DNA of 64,000 nucleotides from JBEBVQ01 sp037190845 (lineage in GTDB: Bacteria > Bacteroidota > Bacteroidia > Chitinophagales > Chitinophagaceae). Location of the stretch: contig JBBCJI010000017.1 in NCBI GenBank assembly GCA_037190845.1, positions 48,156 to 112,155 on the forward strand. The letters run 5' to 3'. The position numbers were made by a program, and so were the translations under genes. The notes beneath the pieces were generated by a model. It was not told the origin of the DNA. It saw only the letters and a list, made by a program, of their open reading frames with translations, and ran no database searches. How positions within the stretch are numbered: the stretch's first letter is position 1; every line of letters begins with the position of its first letter. Of this stretch, positions 40,554 through 49,182 are shown piece after piece.

Positions 40554-42431
40554 TTATGAAACAGGGGCATTGAGCACGAAATCAGAGCCCTTTCCTTTTT
40601 CGGATTTTATGTTCAGTGTTCCGTTAATGAGTTTTACCCGGGCAAAGATATTTTTCCAGCCCAGACCCCGGGATTCGTCAATGATGTGTGTATCAAATCC
40701 GGTACCATTATCACTGATGCTGATCTGTATGTGCTGCGGCAGAAGATGTATGCTGCATCGTATTTTGTCAGCCTGCGCATGTTGTACGATATTGCTTAGT
40801 ATTTCCTGTACGATACGGTATATGGAGAGCTCTGTCTGTTTGGATAAGGGCAATTGCCGTAGTTCGGGGGGCACTTCAAATCTGATGTGTATGTTTCCGG
40901 TGCTGTTGATTTTGTCAGCGATCGCGTCAAAAGCTTTGATTAGTCCGAAGTTGAGGATTTCCGGGATAAGATTATGTGATATGCTGCGCACCTCCTGTGC
41001 CGTCTCGTCCAGGAAGTCTGATATTTTAATGATATTTTCATCACCATTGGCAGCAGGCAGCAGCATTTTCATGACAGATAGTTTTTGCCCGATGCTGTCG
41101 TGCAGATCCCTGGCAATACGGATGCGTTCTTTCTGCTCACTTTCGAAGATGGCGCTGTGGATCTTTTGTTCTTCTTCTCTTTGCGCTCTGACATGCCTCC
41201 GGTTGTATAAAATGTAAAAAATAATCAGGCTCAGCACAGACACGGAGGCGATTGCGACAAGCCACATCTTTCTTTGCGCGAGGGATCTGTCTTTCTCGGA
41301 TAATATGAGCGATTGCGCTGTTATGGTTGCCTCTTTCCGGGCAACCTGATACCTGATCTCCAGGTTGAGGATCTGCCGTGATTTTTCTTCATTCAGTAAA
41401 CTGTCATTTACCGCCAGTAATCTTGTTTGCGTATGGAAAGCTCTTTTATAGTCCTGCCTGCCTTCGAGGGCGGCAGACAAAGCTTCAAGGGCTTCTTTAA
41501 GGCTGGGTAAAAGTCCGTATGTGGTTGCAATCTGTTCAGCTTCGGCAGCATATTGTTCAGACTGAACAAAATCTTTTTTCAGGATGGCCAGTTTGCTTAA
41601 ATTGTATAGCACGTTTACCATGTCTTCGTATCGTCCTTCCTGTTTCCTGCACAATTCGAGCGATTTCCGGAATAGCATTTCTGCACGATCCCATTGTTCC
41701 ATGTCCTGATAAACCAACCCTAAATTATTATAAGATAAAGACAATCCTGTCGGGTTGTTCTGTGTCTGGTAATAGCTTTGTGCATCAAGCAGGTAATGCT
41801 CCGCCTTTTCATACTGAAGCAAATGGTAGTAAATGCCGCCTATGGTAAGGAAGGATTCTGCAATAAAAGTACTGTCGTTTATCTGTTGTCTTATTTCCAG
41901 CGCTTTCAAAGCGTATTTTAATGCCGGTTCATAGTCTTTGGTTTCAGAATAGATGATGGCAATGTTGTGATATGGGTTGGAGACGGCATAGAGATTATCT
42001 CCTTTTTCTGCAATAGCCAGCGCCTGATGATAATATCCGATGGCTTTTTCATAATCTCCTGTATGGGTATTGGTCAGCCCAAGCAGGTTATACACACTCG
42101 TCTGCCCGTAATCGTTATCTGATTTCCGGTATAGCCTTAATGCTTCTTCTGCGGCAATGATGCAATTGTTGTTATCTCCTGTTATATAATGTATGATGGC
42201 CTTGTAATAGCGGACATCTGCTACAAGCTTGTTGTTTTCGGATCTGGCTGCAATCCTTTCAGCAGTATCCAGATATAACCAGGTTGATTGCGGATCTGAA
42301 TACCGGAGCTCCCAAACCTGTTTCAGCAGCACTTGTATACGGACAGAGTCGGAACCGGGGTGTGCGAATGTTACATTGCAAATGCAGACAGTAAAAAACA
42401 GTAGTAGTATGATGAAATGTCTGGTGTTCAT
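40554..42431 (-). CDS. TPR sensor histidine kinase (NarX/HisKA_3 type)
   Basis: 625 aa: signal peptide, periplasmic tetratricopeptide array (about 60-370, with units such as YNLLGLTNTHTGDYEKAIGYYHQAL), one transmembrane helix (about 395-415), coiled linker, HisKA_3 domain with phospho-acceptor His444 (ARDLHDSIGQKLS), and a C-terminal HATPase_c (N-box region VQEILSNIVQHA; DNGTGFD). No response regulator lies beside it. An AAGGAGGT stretch 13 nt before the ATG is a rare clear SD-like sequence for this window. Confidence 0.93.
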   Translation of the reverse strand: MNTRHFIILLLFFTVCICNVTFAHPGSDSVRIQVLLKQVWELRYSDPQSTWLYLDTAERIAARSENNKLVADVRYYKAIIHYITGDNNNCIIAAEEALRLYRKSDNDYGQTSVYNLLGLTNTHTGDYEKAIGYYHQALAIAEKGDNLYAVSNPYHNIAIIYSETKDYEPALKYALKALEIRQQINDSTFIAESFLTIGGIYYHLLQYEKAEHYLLDAQSYYQTQNNPTGLSLSYNNLGLVYQDMEQWDRAEMLFRKSLELCRKQEGRYEDMVNVLYNLSKLAILKKDFVQSEQYAAEAEQIATTYGLLPSLKEALEALSAALEGRQDYKRAFHTQTRLLAVNDSLLNEEKSRQILNLEIRYQVARKEATITAQSLILSEKDRSLAQRKMWLVAIASVSVLSLIIFYILYNRRHVRAQREEEQKIHSAIFESEQKERIRIARDLHDSIGQKLSVMKMLLPAANGDENIIKISDFLDETAQEVRSISHNLIPEILNFGLIKAFDAIADKINSTGNIHIRFEVPPELRQLPLSKQTELSIYRIVQEILSNIVQHAQADKIRCSIHLLPQHIQISISDNGTGFDTHIIDESRGLGWKNIFARVKLINGTLNIKSEKGKGSDFVLNAPVS

Positions 42432-42769
42432 TTTATTCGATATGACCTCCTTGTTTGTTCCGGCCTTTTTGTGTTACCGCAGTTATTTAAGGATGGGAAT
42501 ATCCGAACCGGGATATGGCCGGTTGAAACACAATCCGTAAATATATAAAATACTGTCCGGGATTTTTGGCCAATATGGAGCATATGGGTGAAATATGATT
42601 ATCCGGGATGTGTCTATGCCCTGAAACAATTGTGACAGGATGTATGTAGGAGTAGGTATTGTTAACTGTTAAAATAGTTATATATGCCTATTTTTACTTA
42701 TCTACATTTTCAGATATCTTTGTATGAAATTTATTATAAATTTAATTGTACATAAAATTAAATAAGAAC
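42432..42769. other. Divergent gap between kinase and GloVer genes
   Basis: 338 bp, AT-rich on the right side, no credible ORF. The only supported signal is the -7 box at 42715-42722 for the + strand gene. Confidence 0.5.
42715..42722 (+). promoter_or_regulatory. -7 box for the GloVer-repeat gene
   Basis: TATCTTTG, 47 nt before the ATG at 42770. Confidence 0.55.
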
Positions 42770-44248
42770 ATGAAAAAAATTACATTAACATTAGCCGGGT
42801 TATTAACGCTTATTTGCCTGGCGGCGCCCCAAATATGTGAGGCGCAAAAAAAGCTGTACGGTCTGACGACGCTCGGCAGAGGGGTCTTTACGTATGACCT
42901 GGCTGCCGGCACGGTTGACACTTTGCCGCATGGTCCTTCCGGAGCCGGAGCTGGTGGTACATTCAATGGTAGCCTGATGCAGGCATCAAACGGGAAACTT
43001 TACGGTATGAGTACTGATGGCGGAAGCGGCTACGGTGTTGTTTTTGAGGTTGTCATTGAAACCGGAACGTATACCACCGTTCATGCTTTTGACAATACAA
43101 ACGGAGCTAACCCGACCGGGTCGCTCACCGAAGGAGCCAACGGAAAGCTTTATGGTATGACGAATAAAGGAGGAGGAAATAACCAGGGTGTGCTGTTTGA
43201 ATACAACATTACAACGTCCGCTTTCAGGAAAATCCTGGATTTCAAAACGTCCAATCCCGGTAGTAATGGTGGCTTGCCCTATGGCGATCTGATGAAGGCA
43301 TCGAATGGGAAGATGTATGGTATGACCTTTGAAGGGGGCATTCCCGGGTCGAGGGGGCTCATATTTGAATTTGATCCGGCTAATGATGATTACACGGTCA
43401 AAAAGATATTCGGTGCTGCAGGTCCGTCTGGCCCCTGGCATGCGAAGGGGCATCTGGTAGAGGCGCATAATGGCAAATTTTATGGATTGTCTTCATCCGG
43501 TGGGCAATATGGAGAAGGTTGCATCTTCGAATACGATCTTGCCGGTGATACGGTTATTGTGAAGTATCGCTGGCAGGTTACGGACCAGGGCACCGGCGCA
43601 AGAGTAAACGGCGCAAGACCTCAGGGATCTTTGTGTCTCGGTAGTGACAGTCTGTTGTATGGTGTGACGGAGTTTGGAGGGGTTGCGAATAATGGGGTAT
43701 TATTCACATTCAATCCTGAAACAGATGAATATCTGGTAAAGAAAAGTTTTGAAGGTGCAGTAACAGGGCAGTATCCCCAGGGCACACTGATGCAATCATC
43801 AAATGGTAAGTTTTACGGAATGACCAATAGTGGCGGATCGGCACAAAATCAGTATGGGACAGTATTTGAATATGATCGTGTTGCCGATACGCTTGTTTCG
43901 CTTTATTCTTTTAACAATACCTACTATCTTGCCAACCCCACTTATTGCCGGTTGCTGGAAGTGGATGTAATACCTTCCGGGAATGGCGTCTCCGATAAAA
44001 CAACGGGTATCATAGCCGTGTACCCGAATCCGGCTGTCAGCCAGGTAACTATTGATCTTACCGGTGTGGAATTAAGCTCTGCAGGGGCGTTGGCAATCCT
44101 GTTTGATGTGCAGGGGCGGAAAGTCGTGGAACAGACAATAACAGGCAGGATTACCCGTATGCCGGTGGCAGGTTTGCCGAAAGGCATGTATTTCCTGAAA
44201 GTGGAAAACAGGGAAAGTTATGTAATAAGCAGACTGGTGGTCGAATGA
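42770..44248 (+). CDS. GloVer tandem-repeat protein with T9SS sorting domain
   Basis: 492 aa from the ATG at 42770 (signal peptide MKKITLTLAGLLTLICLAAPQICEA). The body is at least seven repeats of about 50 residues with the core LYGMTxxGGxxNxGVLFEYD (TIGR03803, GloVer type), expected to form a beta-propeller. The C-terminal about 75 residues (IAVYPNPAVSQVTIDL...GMYFLKVENRESYVISRLVVE) are a T9SS type A sorting domain. Surface or extracellular; binding partner unknown. Convergent with dapD. Confidence 0.92.
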   Translation: MKKITLTLAGLLTLICLAAPQICEAQKKLYGLTTLGRGVFTYDLAAGTVDTLPHGPSGAGAGGTFNGSLMQASNGKLYGMSTDGGSGYGVVFEVVIETGTYTTVHAFDNTNGANPTGSLTEGANGKLYGMTNKGGGNNQGVLFEYNITTSAFRKILDFKTSNPGSNGGLPYGDLMKASNGKMYGMTFEGGIPGSRGLIFEFDPANDDYTVKKIFGAAGPSGPWHAKGHLVEAHNGKFYGLSSSGGQYGEGCIFEYDLAGDTVIVKYRWQVTDQGTGARVNGARPQGSLCLGSDSLLYGVTEFGGVANNGVLFTFNPETDEYLVKKSFEGAVTGQYPQGTLMQSSNGKFYGMTNSGGSAQNQYGTVFEYDRVADTLVSLYSFNNTYYLANPTYCRLLEVDVIPSGNGVSDKTTGIIAVYPNPAVSQVTIDLTGVELSSAGALAILFDVQGRKVVEQTITGRITRMPVAGLPKGMYFLKVENRESYVISRLVVE

Positions 44249-44290
44249 TCCCTTGTGTGTGGGATGTCCATGATTTGTGTATAAGATACG

Positions 44291-44359
44291 GCTTCGACCC
44301 GCCCAGGGCTCAACCACCAACATCAAAAGATGGTGGCTGAGCCCTGGGCGGGTCGGAGC
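44291..44359. repeat. 29-bp-stem GC-rich hairpin between convergent genes
   Basis: 44295-44319 pairs with 44331-44355 (CGACCCGCCCAGGGCTCA... arm, one mismatch), extended by four more pairs outward. The 11-nt loop contains CATCAAAAGA. Probably terminates both neighbours. Similar CCCAGGGCTCAACC hairpins recur in Bacteroidota genomes (recollection). Confidence 0.85.
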
Positions 44360-44370
44360 TACCTCTATGA

Positions 44371-45189
44371 TCAGACTGCTACGTTAAACTCACGTAGCGC
44401 ATCGTTCAGGCTCGTTTTCAGGTCTGTGGATGGCTTGCGCTGTCCGATAATGAGCGCGCAGCTTACTTGATAGTCTCCTGCCGGGAATTTTTTGGTATAA
44501 CTGCCGGGGATGACCACGCTGCGTGCGGGTACGCGCCCCTGGTACGTTACCGGATCGGCGCCGCTTACGTCAATGATCTTGGTGGATTGGGTCAGCACGA
44601 CATTAGCGCCCAGCACCGCTTCCTTCTCTACCACTACACCTTCCACGACGATGCAGCGGGAGCCGATGAAGCATCCGTCCTCTATGATCACCGGTCCGGC
44701 CTGGAGTGGTTCCAGCACGCCACCGATACCTACGCCGCCACTCAGGTGTACGCCTTTGCCGATCTGGGCGCAGGAGCCGACAGTCGCCCAGGTGTCTACC
44801 ATCGTGCCCTCATCCACATAAGCGCCAATGTTGACATAGGATGGCATCAGCACCACATTACGACCGATGTGCGCCCCGTAACGTGCAACAGCATGAGGCA
44901 CGGCGCGCACACCCATTTCGGCATATCCTTTTTTCAGCAGCATCTTGTCGTAAAATTCAAACGGCTCCACCGACCATGTTTGCATCGGCTGCACGGCGAA
45001 ATAGAGCAGGATAGCCTGCTTCACCCATTGCTGTACTTCCCATCCGTATTCTGTGGGCGTTGCTACGCGCAGGCGGCCTTTATCCACTTCTTCCAGTACG
45101 GTGTGTACTGCATTTTTATATGATTCCTGTTGTAGTAATGATCTGTCCTGGTAGGCGGCTTCGATGAGCTCTTTCCATTGTGCTTGCAT
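44371..45189 (-). CDS. dapD: 2,3,4,5-tetrahydropyridine-2,6-dicarboxylate N-succinyltransferase
   Basis: 272-aa trimeric acyltransferase of the succinylase branch of lysine/diaminopimelate synthesis. The N-terminal helical domain is followed by a left-handed beta-helix of hexapeptide repeats (about 105-235: VVLMPSYVNIGAYVDEGTMV, IGKGVHLSGGVGIGGVLEP) and the C-terminal tail. Single gene, minus strand, next to tRNA-Val. Confidence 0.96.
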   Translation of the reverse strand: MQAQWKELIEAAYQDRSLLQQESYKNAVHTVLEEVDKGRLRVATPTEYGWEVQQWVKQAILLYFAVQPMQTWSVEPFEFYDKMLLKKGYAEMGVRAVPHAVARYGAHIGRNVVLMPSYVNIGAYVDEGTMVDTWATVGSCAQIGKGVHLSGGVGIGGVLEPLQAGPVIIEDGCFIGSRCIVVEGVVVEKEAVLGANVVLTQSTKIIDVSGADPVTYQGRVPARSVVIPGSYTKKFPAGDYQVSCALIIGQRKPSTDLKTSLNDALREFNVAV

Positions 45190-45323
45190 AAGGCTTCGTA
45201 TATTGTTAGTTCAATTTTTTTCAGTTTTTATATGTGGTAGCAGAAAAATAAATTGAATATTGTTGAAAGAAAAAAAGCACCTCAAACTATTGATAAACAA
45301 TAATCCGAGATGCTTTTAAAGCG

Positions 45324-45398
45324 TGGAAGCACACGGATTCGAACCGCGGACCCTCTGCTTGTAAGGCAGATGCTCTGAACCAGCTGAGCTATGCTTCC
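45324..45398 (-). tRNA. tRNA-Val (anticodon UAC)
   Basis: 75-nt cloverleaf on the minus strand: acceptor GGAAGCA/TGCTTCC, D arm GCTC/GAGC, anticodon stem TCTGC/GCAGA with loop CTTACAA (anticodon TAC), T arm with TTCGAAT loop, discriminator A. CCA is not encoded. No other tRNA is adjacent. Confidence 0.97.
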
Positions 45399-45544
45399 TT
45401 GTTTAAGAACTGCCCCTCTTCCTAAAGGGAGTGCAAAGATACACAGCAGTTTTATTTCTCCAAATTTTAAAGAAGTTTTTTGCGGAAACTGATCACTAAC
45501 TCTTTAATGCATATATCCTCCCAATTTCACCGGTACAGGTTTGT

Positions 45545-45727
45545 ATGGCTACAGTGCATGAATGGTATGCCGTTCCTTATTGGATTGCAGACTACTTTAT
45601 CCGTCATAGTGAGGTCGTGCTGATCTGGCAGGGGTTATGCTGGTGGGGACGGACTGAAACAGGGCAGTACGTGTATCGGGATGATGTAGTACAGAGTTGC
45701 TTTTTACGTAACTACAAGGAATTGTAG
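45545..45727 (+). CDS. Small hypothetical ORF (60 aa)
   Basis: A 60-residue ORF rich in aromatic residues (HEWYAVPYWIADYF, IWQGLCWWGR). No signal peptide, domain or recognisable family. It lies in the low-GC stretch after tRNA-Val and before a lipoprotein gene. It may be real or chance; nothing in the sequence decides. Confidence 0.3.
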   Translation: MATVHEWYAVPYWIADYFIRHSEVVLIWQGLCWWGRTETGQYVYRDDVVQSCFLRNYKEL

Positions 45728-45788
45728 CAGCGGAATATGTATTCTTCTTTTAGTATCCTATTTATTTACTTTGCAAAAACAATTCGAA

Positions 45789-46292
45789 ATGATGCTTACA
45801 CGTAACTACATTCTCTTTCTTGTATTGATTCTGTGTTTTGCTGCCGGATGTAAAAAAGATTATGCCGTTGGATATCCTGTTACAGGGCCGAATGTGGTAA
45901 GGTTTACAAGACCAGACAGTGCCTTGCTTGGGTATGTGCATTATAGGAGCTATAATCACATGTATAATAGTTCCCCTTATGCTGATTTCTTATCTTATGA
46001 TTTGGAAATTGAAGTGCCCCCCCAAAAGATTTATATCCGTATGTACGACTTCCGGTATAACAGCGGATATGATGAAGTGTTGGGATGGGATGTGGGTTTC
46101 TATCTGCCCAACATACACTTGAAAGAGGTAGATGGTAGCATTTATTTGTATGATTCATCTGCTACCATTATTGGGAGATTTGATTCAATAGATCCGTATA
46201 GCAATAGACTTGAGATTCATCTGGAAAATTATCCTTATCAAGGGGAAGTGTATAATAAAAGGGATACGCTATACTCATACCAGCGTTTTTAA
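45789..46292 (+). CDS. Hypothetical lipoprotein
   Basis: 167 aa from the ATG at 45789. Lipoprotein signal peptide MMLTRNYILFLVLILCFAAGC with lipobox FAAGC, followed by KKD. The mature part is rich in Tyr and beta strands (SALLGYVHYRSYNHMYN, DLEIEVPPQKIYIRMYDFRYN). I do not recognise a family. It opens a low-GC segment (about 45.7-47.3 kb) with the caspase-like gene, unlike the flanking core genes. Confidence 0.72.
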   Translation: MMLTRNYILFLVLILCFAAGCKKDYAVGYPVTGPNVVRFTRPDSALLGYVHYRSYNHMYNSSPYADFLSYDLEIEVPPQKIYIRMYDFRYNSGYDEVLGWDVGFYLPNIHLKEVDGSIYLYDSSATIIGRFDSIDPYSNRLEIHLENYPYQGEVYNKRDTLYSYQRF

Positions 46293-46536
46293 GAGTCTGT
46301 TTAAAGTTCCGACATTAGCACATGTGTAAAAGGATATTTAACGTTAGCTGGTAAAAAGTGGATATGTCAAAATATCCCTGATACTGTCCCGGCAGGATGC
46401 AGCTCCACTATTCTGACTACTGAGCGGTGACAAACGAACAGCGACTGTTGTCGTATACCAGCCACTGCGTGGTGAAGATCGTATTGTAAAACAGCTGTAT
46501 TTTGTTGATATTCAATTATCTTTATAAAAAAATAAA

Positions 46537-47304
46537 ATGAGTACAATCAAATCGGCAGTGACATTGACAGTTTGTATGATTACTTTTACATGTTACTCAC
46601 AAACTTTTCACGGAATAGTTTTTACCAACACGAACGATAAGACTATTGGAAATTCAGCAACAAAGAATACACAAAATATTCAGGCGTTGATGTTGGACAT
46701 CTCTACTCAATTGAATTTTAAAGCGAATATAAGTGTCTATAACGGGCAGAGCTATACTTACGAAAAGCTAGATTCAGTATTGAAAAGTTTAAAAACTGAT
46801 GCAGGTGATGTGATTTTCTTTTATTTGAACAGTCATGGTTATAAAAGTTCAACTTCCAGTAACTTCCCAAGGATTTCCATTAAGAGTAAATCTGCCCGTG
46901 GATTTTTAGTTTCTACCGACACGATTAATGCACGGCTTATATCTCAAAGCACAAATCCTCAATCAATAATTACTGTTATTCAGTCGTGTAACCGCATTAC
47001 AAGCTCATCTCCTGACTTACCTTTAACAACAAAGGGATTTACAGATTTCTCAGAACAAAATTTCAAAAAACTATTCTTATCAGGTTTAAATGTAATGGTA
47101 ACGAGTAGCCAAAGAGGAAAAACGTCAATAGCAACTTCAAAAGGAAGTCATTTTTCGCTTTCATTTATTAAGGCACTTAGAGAAGATTGTCAAAATGAAA
47201 ATCCTTCAACAGTTACATGGGAAAGTGTTTTAGAAAATGCAAAAAAATACAGCTTATCTCTTAATAGAAAACGATACCCTGTTTGGAATATTAAACCACT
47301 TTAA
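46537..47304 (+). CDS. Secreted caspase-like (C14) cysteine peptidase
   Basis: 255 aa with a signal peptide (about 1-22, ending CYSQ). Caspase-fold landmarks: DAGDVIFFYLNSHGYKS (catalytic His in SHG), IITVIQSCNRITSS (catalytic Cys in QSC) and VMVTSSQRGKTSIATSKGSHFSLSFIKALRED, as in metacaspase/paracaspase-type proteins. It has no additional effector or sensor domain. The gene is clearly more AT-rich than its neighbours and lies between a lipoprotein and xseA, suggesting acquisition by transfer. Cleavage specificity cannot be told. Confidence 0.8.
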   Translation: MSTIKSAVTLTVCMITFTCYSQTFHGIVFTNTNDKTIGNSATKNTQNIQALMLDISTQLNFKANISVYNGQSYTYEKLDSVLKSLKTDAGDVIFFYLNSHGYKSSTSSNFPRISIKSKSARGFLVSTDTINARLISQSTNPQSIITVIQSCNRITSSSPDLPLTTKGFTDFSEQNFKKLFLSGLNVMVTSSQRGKTSIATSKGSHFSLSFIKALREDCQNENPSTVTWESVLENAKKYSLSLNRKRYPVWNIKPL

Positions 47305-47600
47305 TCATAAACACTTCTTGTGTTTTTTTACTGCATTGTCCGGCTCTTCGCTGATTACTATGGCGTATGATTATCGGGAAAACAAAATCCCCCGGTTGTG
47401 GTATAATTGTTTTGTATTGGTTCATAATATCTATTGCCGGCTTTGATGTTCGTACCGGTTTGTTGTGCATTGATCCGTTATTATCAGGTTTACTTCCCGG
47501 AGTGGATTATAAACAGCACTTATTTTTTCCTTTACCTTTATGTCTGATTGGACCACAATGAAGAACGAGCCCTCCTGAAGGCCTCCAAAAGGTACAGACA
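47305..47600. other. Gap before xseA
   Basis: 296 bp without a convincing gene; short ORFs here have no recognisable content. A -7-like box TACCTTTA lies at 47533-47540, 60 nt before the xseA ATG. Confidence 0.4.
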
Positions 47601-48872
47601 ATGCCGGAAAAACTCAATGATAAGACCATTTTTTCTTTGGTTGAAGTAACCAGGAGTATTCAAAAGACCCTGAATGACCGGTATCAAAGCTCATTCTGGG
47701 TGAAGGCAGAAATGAATAAACTGAATTTCTATCAGCATTCCGGACATTGCTACCCCGAGCTTGTTGAGAAGAAAGGTGGGAAGGTAATTGCCCAGATCAA
47801 AGCACACCTATGGAAAGATGACTACATCAGGATCAATAACAATTTCCGGAGCATATTGAAGGAACCGCTGAAAGACGGCATTAAGATCCTGTTTCAGGCA
47901 AAGATATCTTTTGACCCTGCTCACGGACTTGCGCTATGGATCATGGACATTGACCCAGGCTATACGCTGGGCGACCTTGAAAGAGAAAAGCAGGAGACGA
48001 TCCGGCGACTCAAGGAAGAAGGTATCTTCAGCAGTAATAAGACACTGCCGGCTCCGTTACTGCCACAGCGTATTGCCATCATCTCGGTTGAGACCAGTAA
48101 AGGATATGCAGATTTCCTGGAAGTCATTGAGACAAATTCCTGGAGCTACCGTTTCTTTCACCTGCTGTTTCCATCGTTATTACAAGGCGACCAGGCAGTC
48201 CGGAGTATTTTAGCGCAGCTAAAAAGAATTAAGCAGGTAAGGCATCATTTTGATGTGGTCGCCATTATCCGGGGCGGCGGCGGTGATGTCGGACTTTCAT
48301 GTTACAATAACTACCAACTGGCCAGGGAAATTGCGCTCTTCCCGCTCCCGGTGATTACAGGGATAGGACACGCTACGAATGAGACGGTAACGGAGATGAT
48401 CTCATTTTCAAATGCCATTACGCCTACGAAGCTGGCCGAATACCTGCTCCAGAAATTTCACAACTTTTCCGTTCCGGTGCAGGAAGCGGAGCAGAAAATA
48501 GTGGATAGATCCAGGCGGTTGTTAAGTGAAGAAAAGACGAAATTCCAGTCTGAAGTGAAATTATTTCGTTCCGTTACAGAACATACCCTTATTGCCCACC
48601 GGAATGAAGTGAGCAGCACCACAAGATCATTACAGCACCATGTACATTTTATATTCAAAATGGCTTCGGTTGAAATAAATAATATGGAGCAGCATATCAC
48701 CAACATGAGCCCGGAAAGCGTGCTAAGGCGCGGGTATAGTATTACGTTGCTGAATGGCCGGGCTGTAAAGCATATCGGGCAGGTGCGAAACGGTGATATC
48801 ATAAGCACAGTGGTATCCGACGGAACAATTACCAGTATTGTAAATGCAACAGGAAAAACTTCAGAACCATGA
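47601..48872 (+). CDS. xseA: Exodeoxyribonuclease VII large subunit
   Basis: 423-aa catalytic subunit of ExoVII, which digests single-stranded DNA to oligonucleotides. The N-terminal OB fold (about 8-105, including SFWVKAEMNKL and SGHCYPELVEKKGGKV) precedes the catalytic domain (about 125-340) with PQRIAIISVETSKGYADF, IIRGGGGDVGLSCYNNYQLAREIALFPLPVITGIGHATNET; then a coiled coil and C-terminal segment (ESVLRRGYSITLLNG). Overlaps xseB by 4 bp. Confidence 0.95.
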   Translation: MPEKLNDKTIFSLVEVTRSIQKTLNDRYQSSFWVKAEMNKLNFYQHSGHCYPELVEKKGGKVIAQIKAHLWKDDYIRINNNFRSILKEPLKDGIKILFQAKISFDPAHGLALWIMDIDPGYTLGDLEREKQETIRRLKEEGIFSSNKTLPAPLLPQRIAIISVETSKGYADFLEVIETNSWSYRFFHLLFPSLLQGDQAVRSILAQLKRIKQVRHHFDVVAIIRGGGGDVGLSCYNNYQLAREIALFPLPVITGIGHATNETVTEMISFSNAITPTKLAEYLLQKFHNFSVPVQEAEQKIVDRSRRLLSEEKTKFQSEVKLFRSVTEHTLIAHRNEVSSTTRSLQHHVHFIFKMASVEINNMEQHITNMSPESVLRRGYSITLLNGRAVKHIGQVRNGDIISTVVSDGTITSIVNATGKTSEP

Positions 48873-49090
48873 ATGAGCAGGTAAATTATGCCGAAGCATT
48901 TGAAGAGCTTCAGGCGATCGTTTCTGAAATAGAGCAGGGAGCGATATCCGTGGATGAGCTTTCGGAAAAGGTCAGGAGGGCTGCACAGCTCATCAGGATC
49001 TGCAAATCCAGGCTTACGACAACAGAAGAAGATGTCAATAAGATCCTGAAAGAGCTGGATGCTTCAACAAACAAAAATGACGAAGATTAA
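48869..49090 (+). CDS. xseB: Exodeoxyribonuclease VII small subunit
   Basis: 73-aa helical subunit with the usual opening NYAEAFEELQAIVSEIEQGAISVDELSEKV. Its ATG overlaps the xseA TGA (ATGA), so production of the two subunits is coupled. Confidence 0.94.
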   Translation: MNEQVNYAEAFEELQAIVSEIEQGAISVDELSEKVRRAAQLIRICKSRLTTTEEDVNKILKELDASTNKNDED

Positions 49091-49182
49091 AGATGGCAGC
49101 GTGTGTGCTGTTGCCAGAATTAAACAAAAGATAACGTGCATCGTACGGTTATAATGTGCACATTTGCAGCAAAATTGTGTTC

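Noticed and set aside
47367..47561. 64-codon ORF between the caspase-like gene and xseA
   Set aside because: No recognisable domain or start context; the frame looks like random low-complexity sequence.
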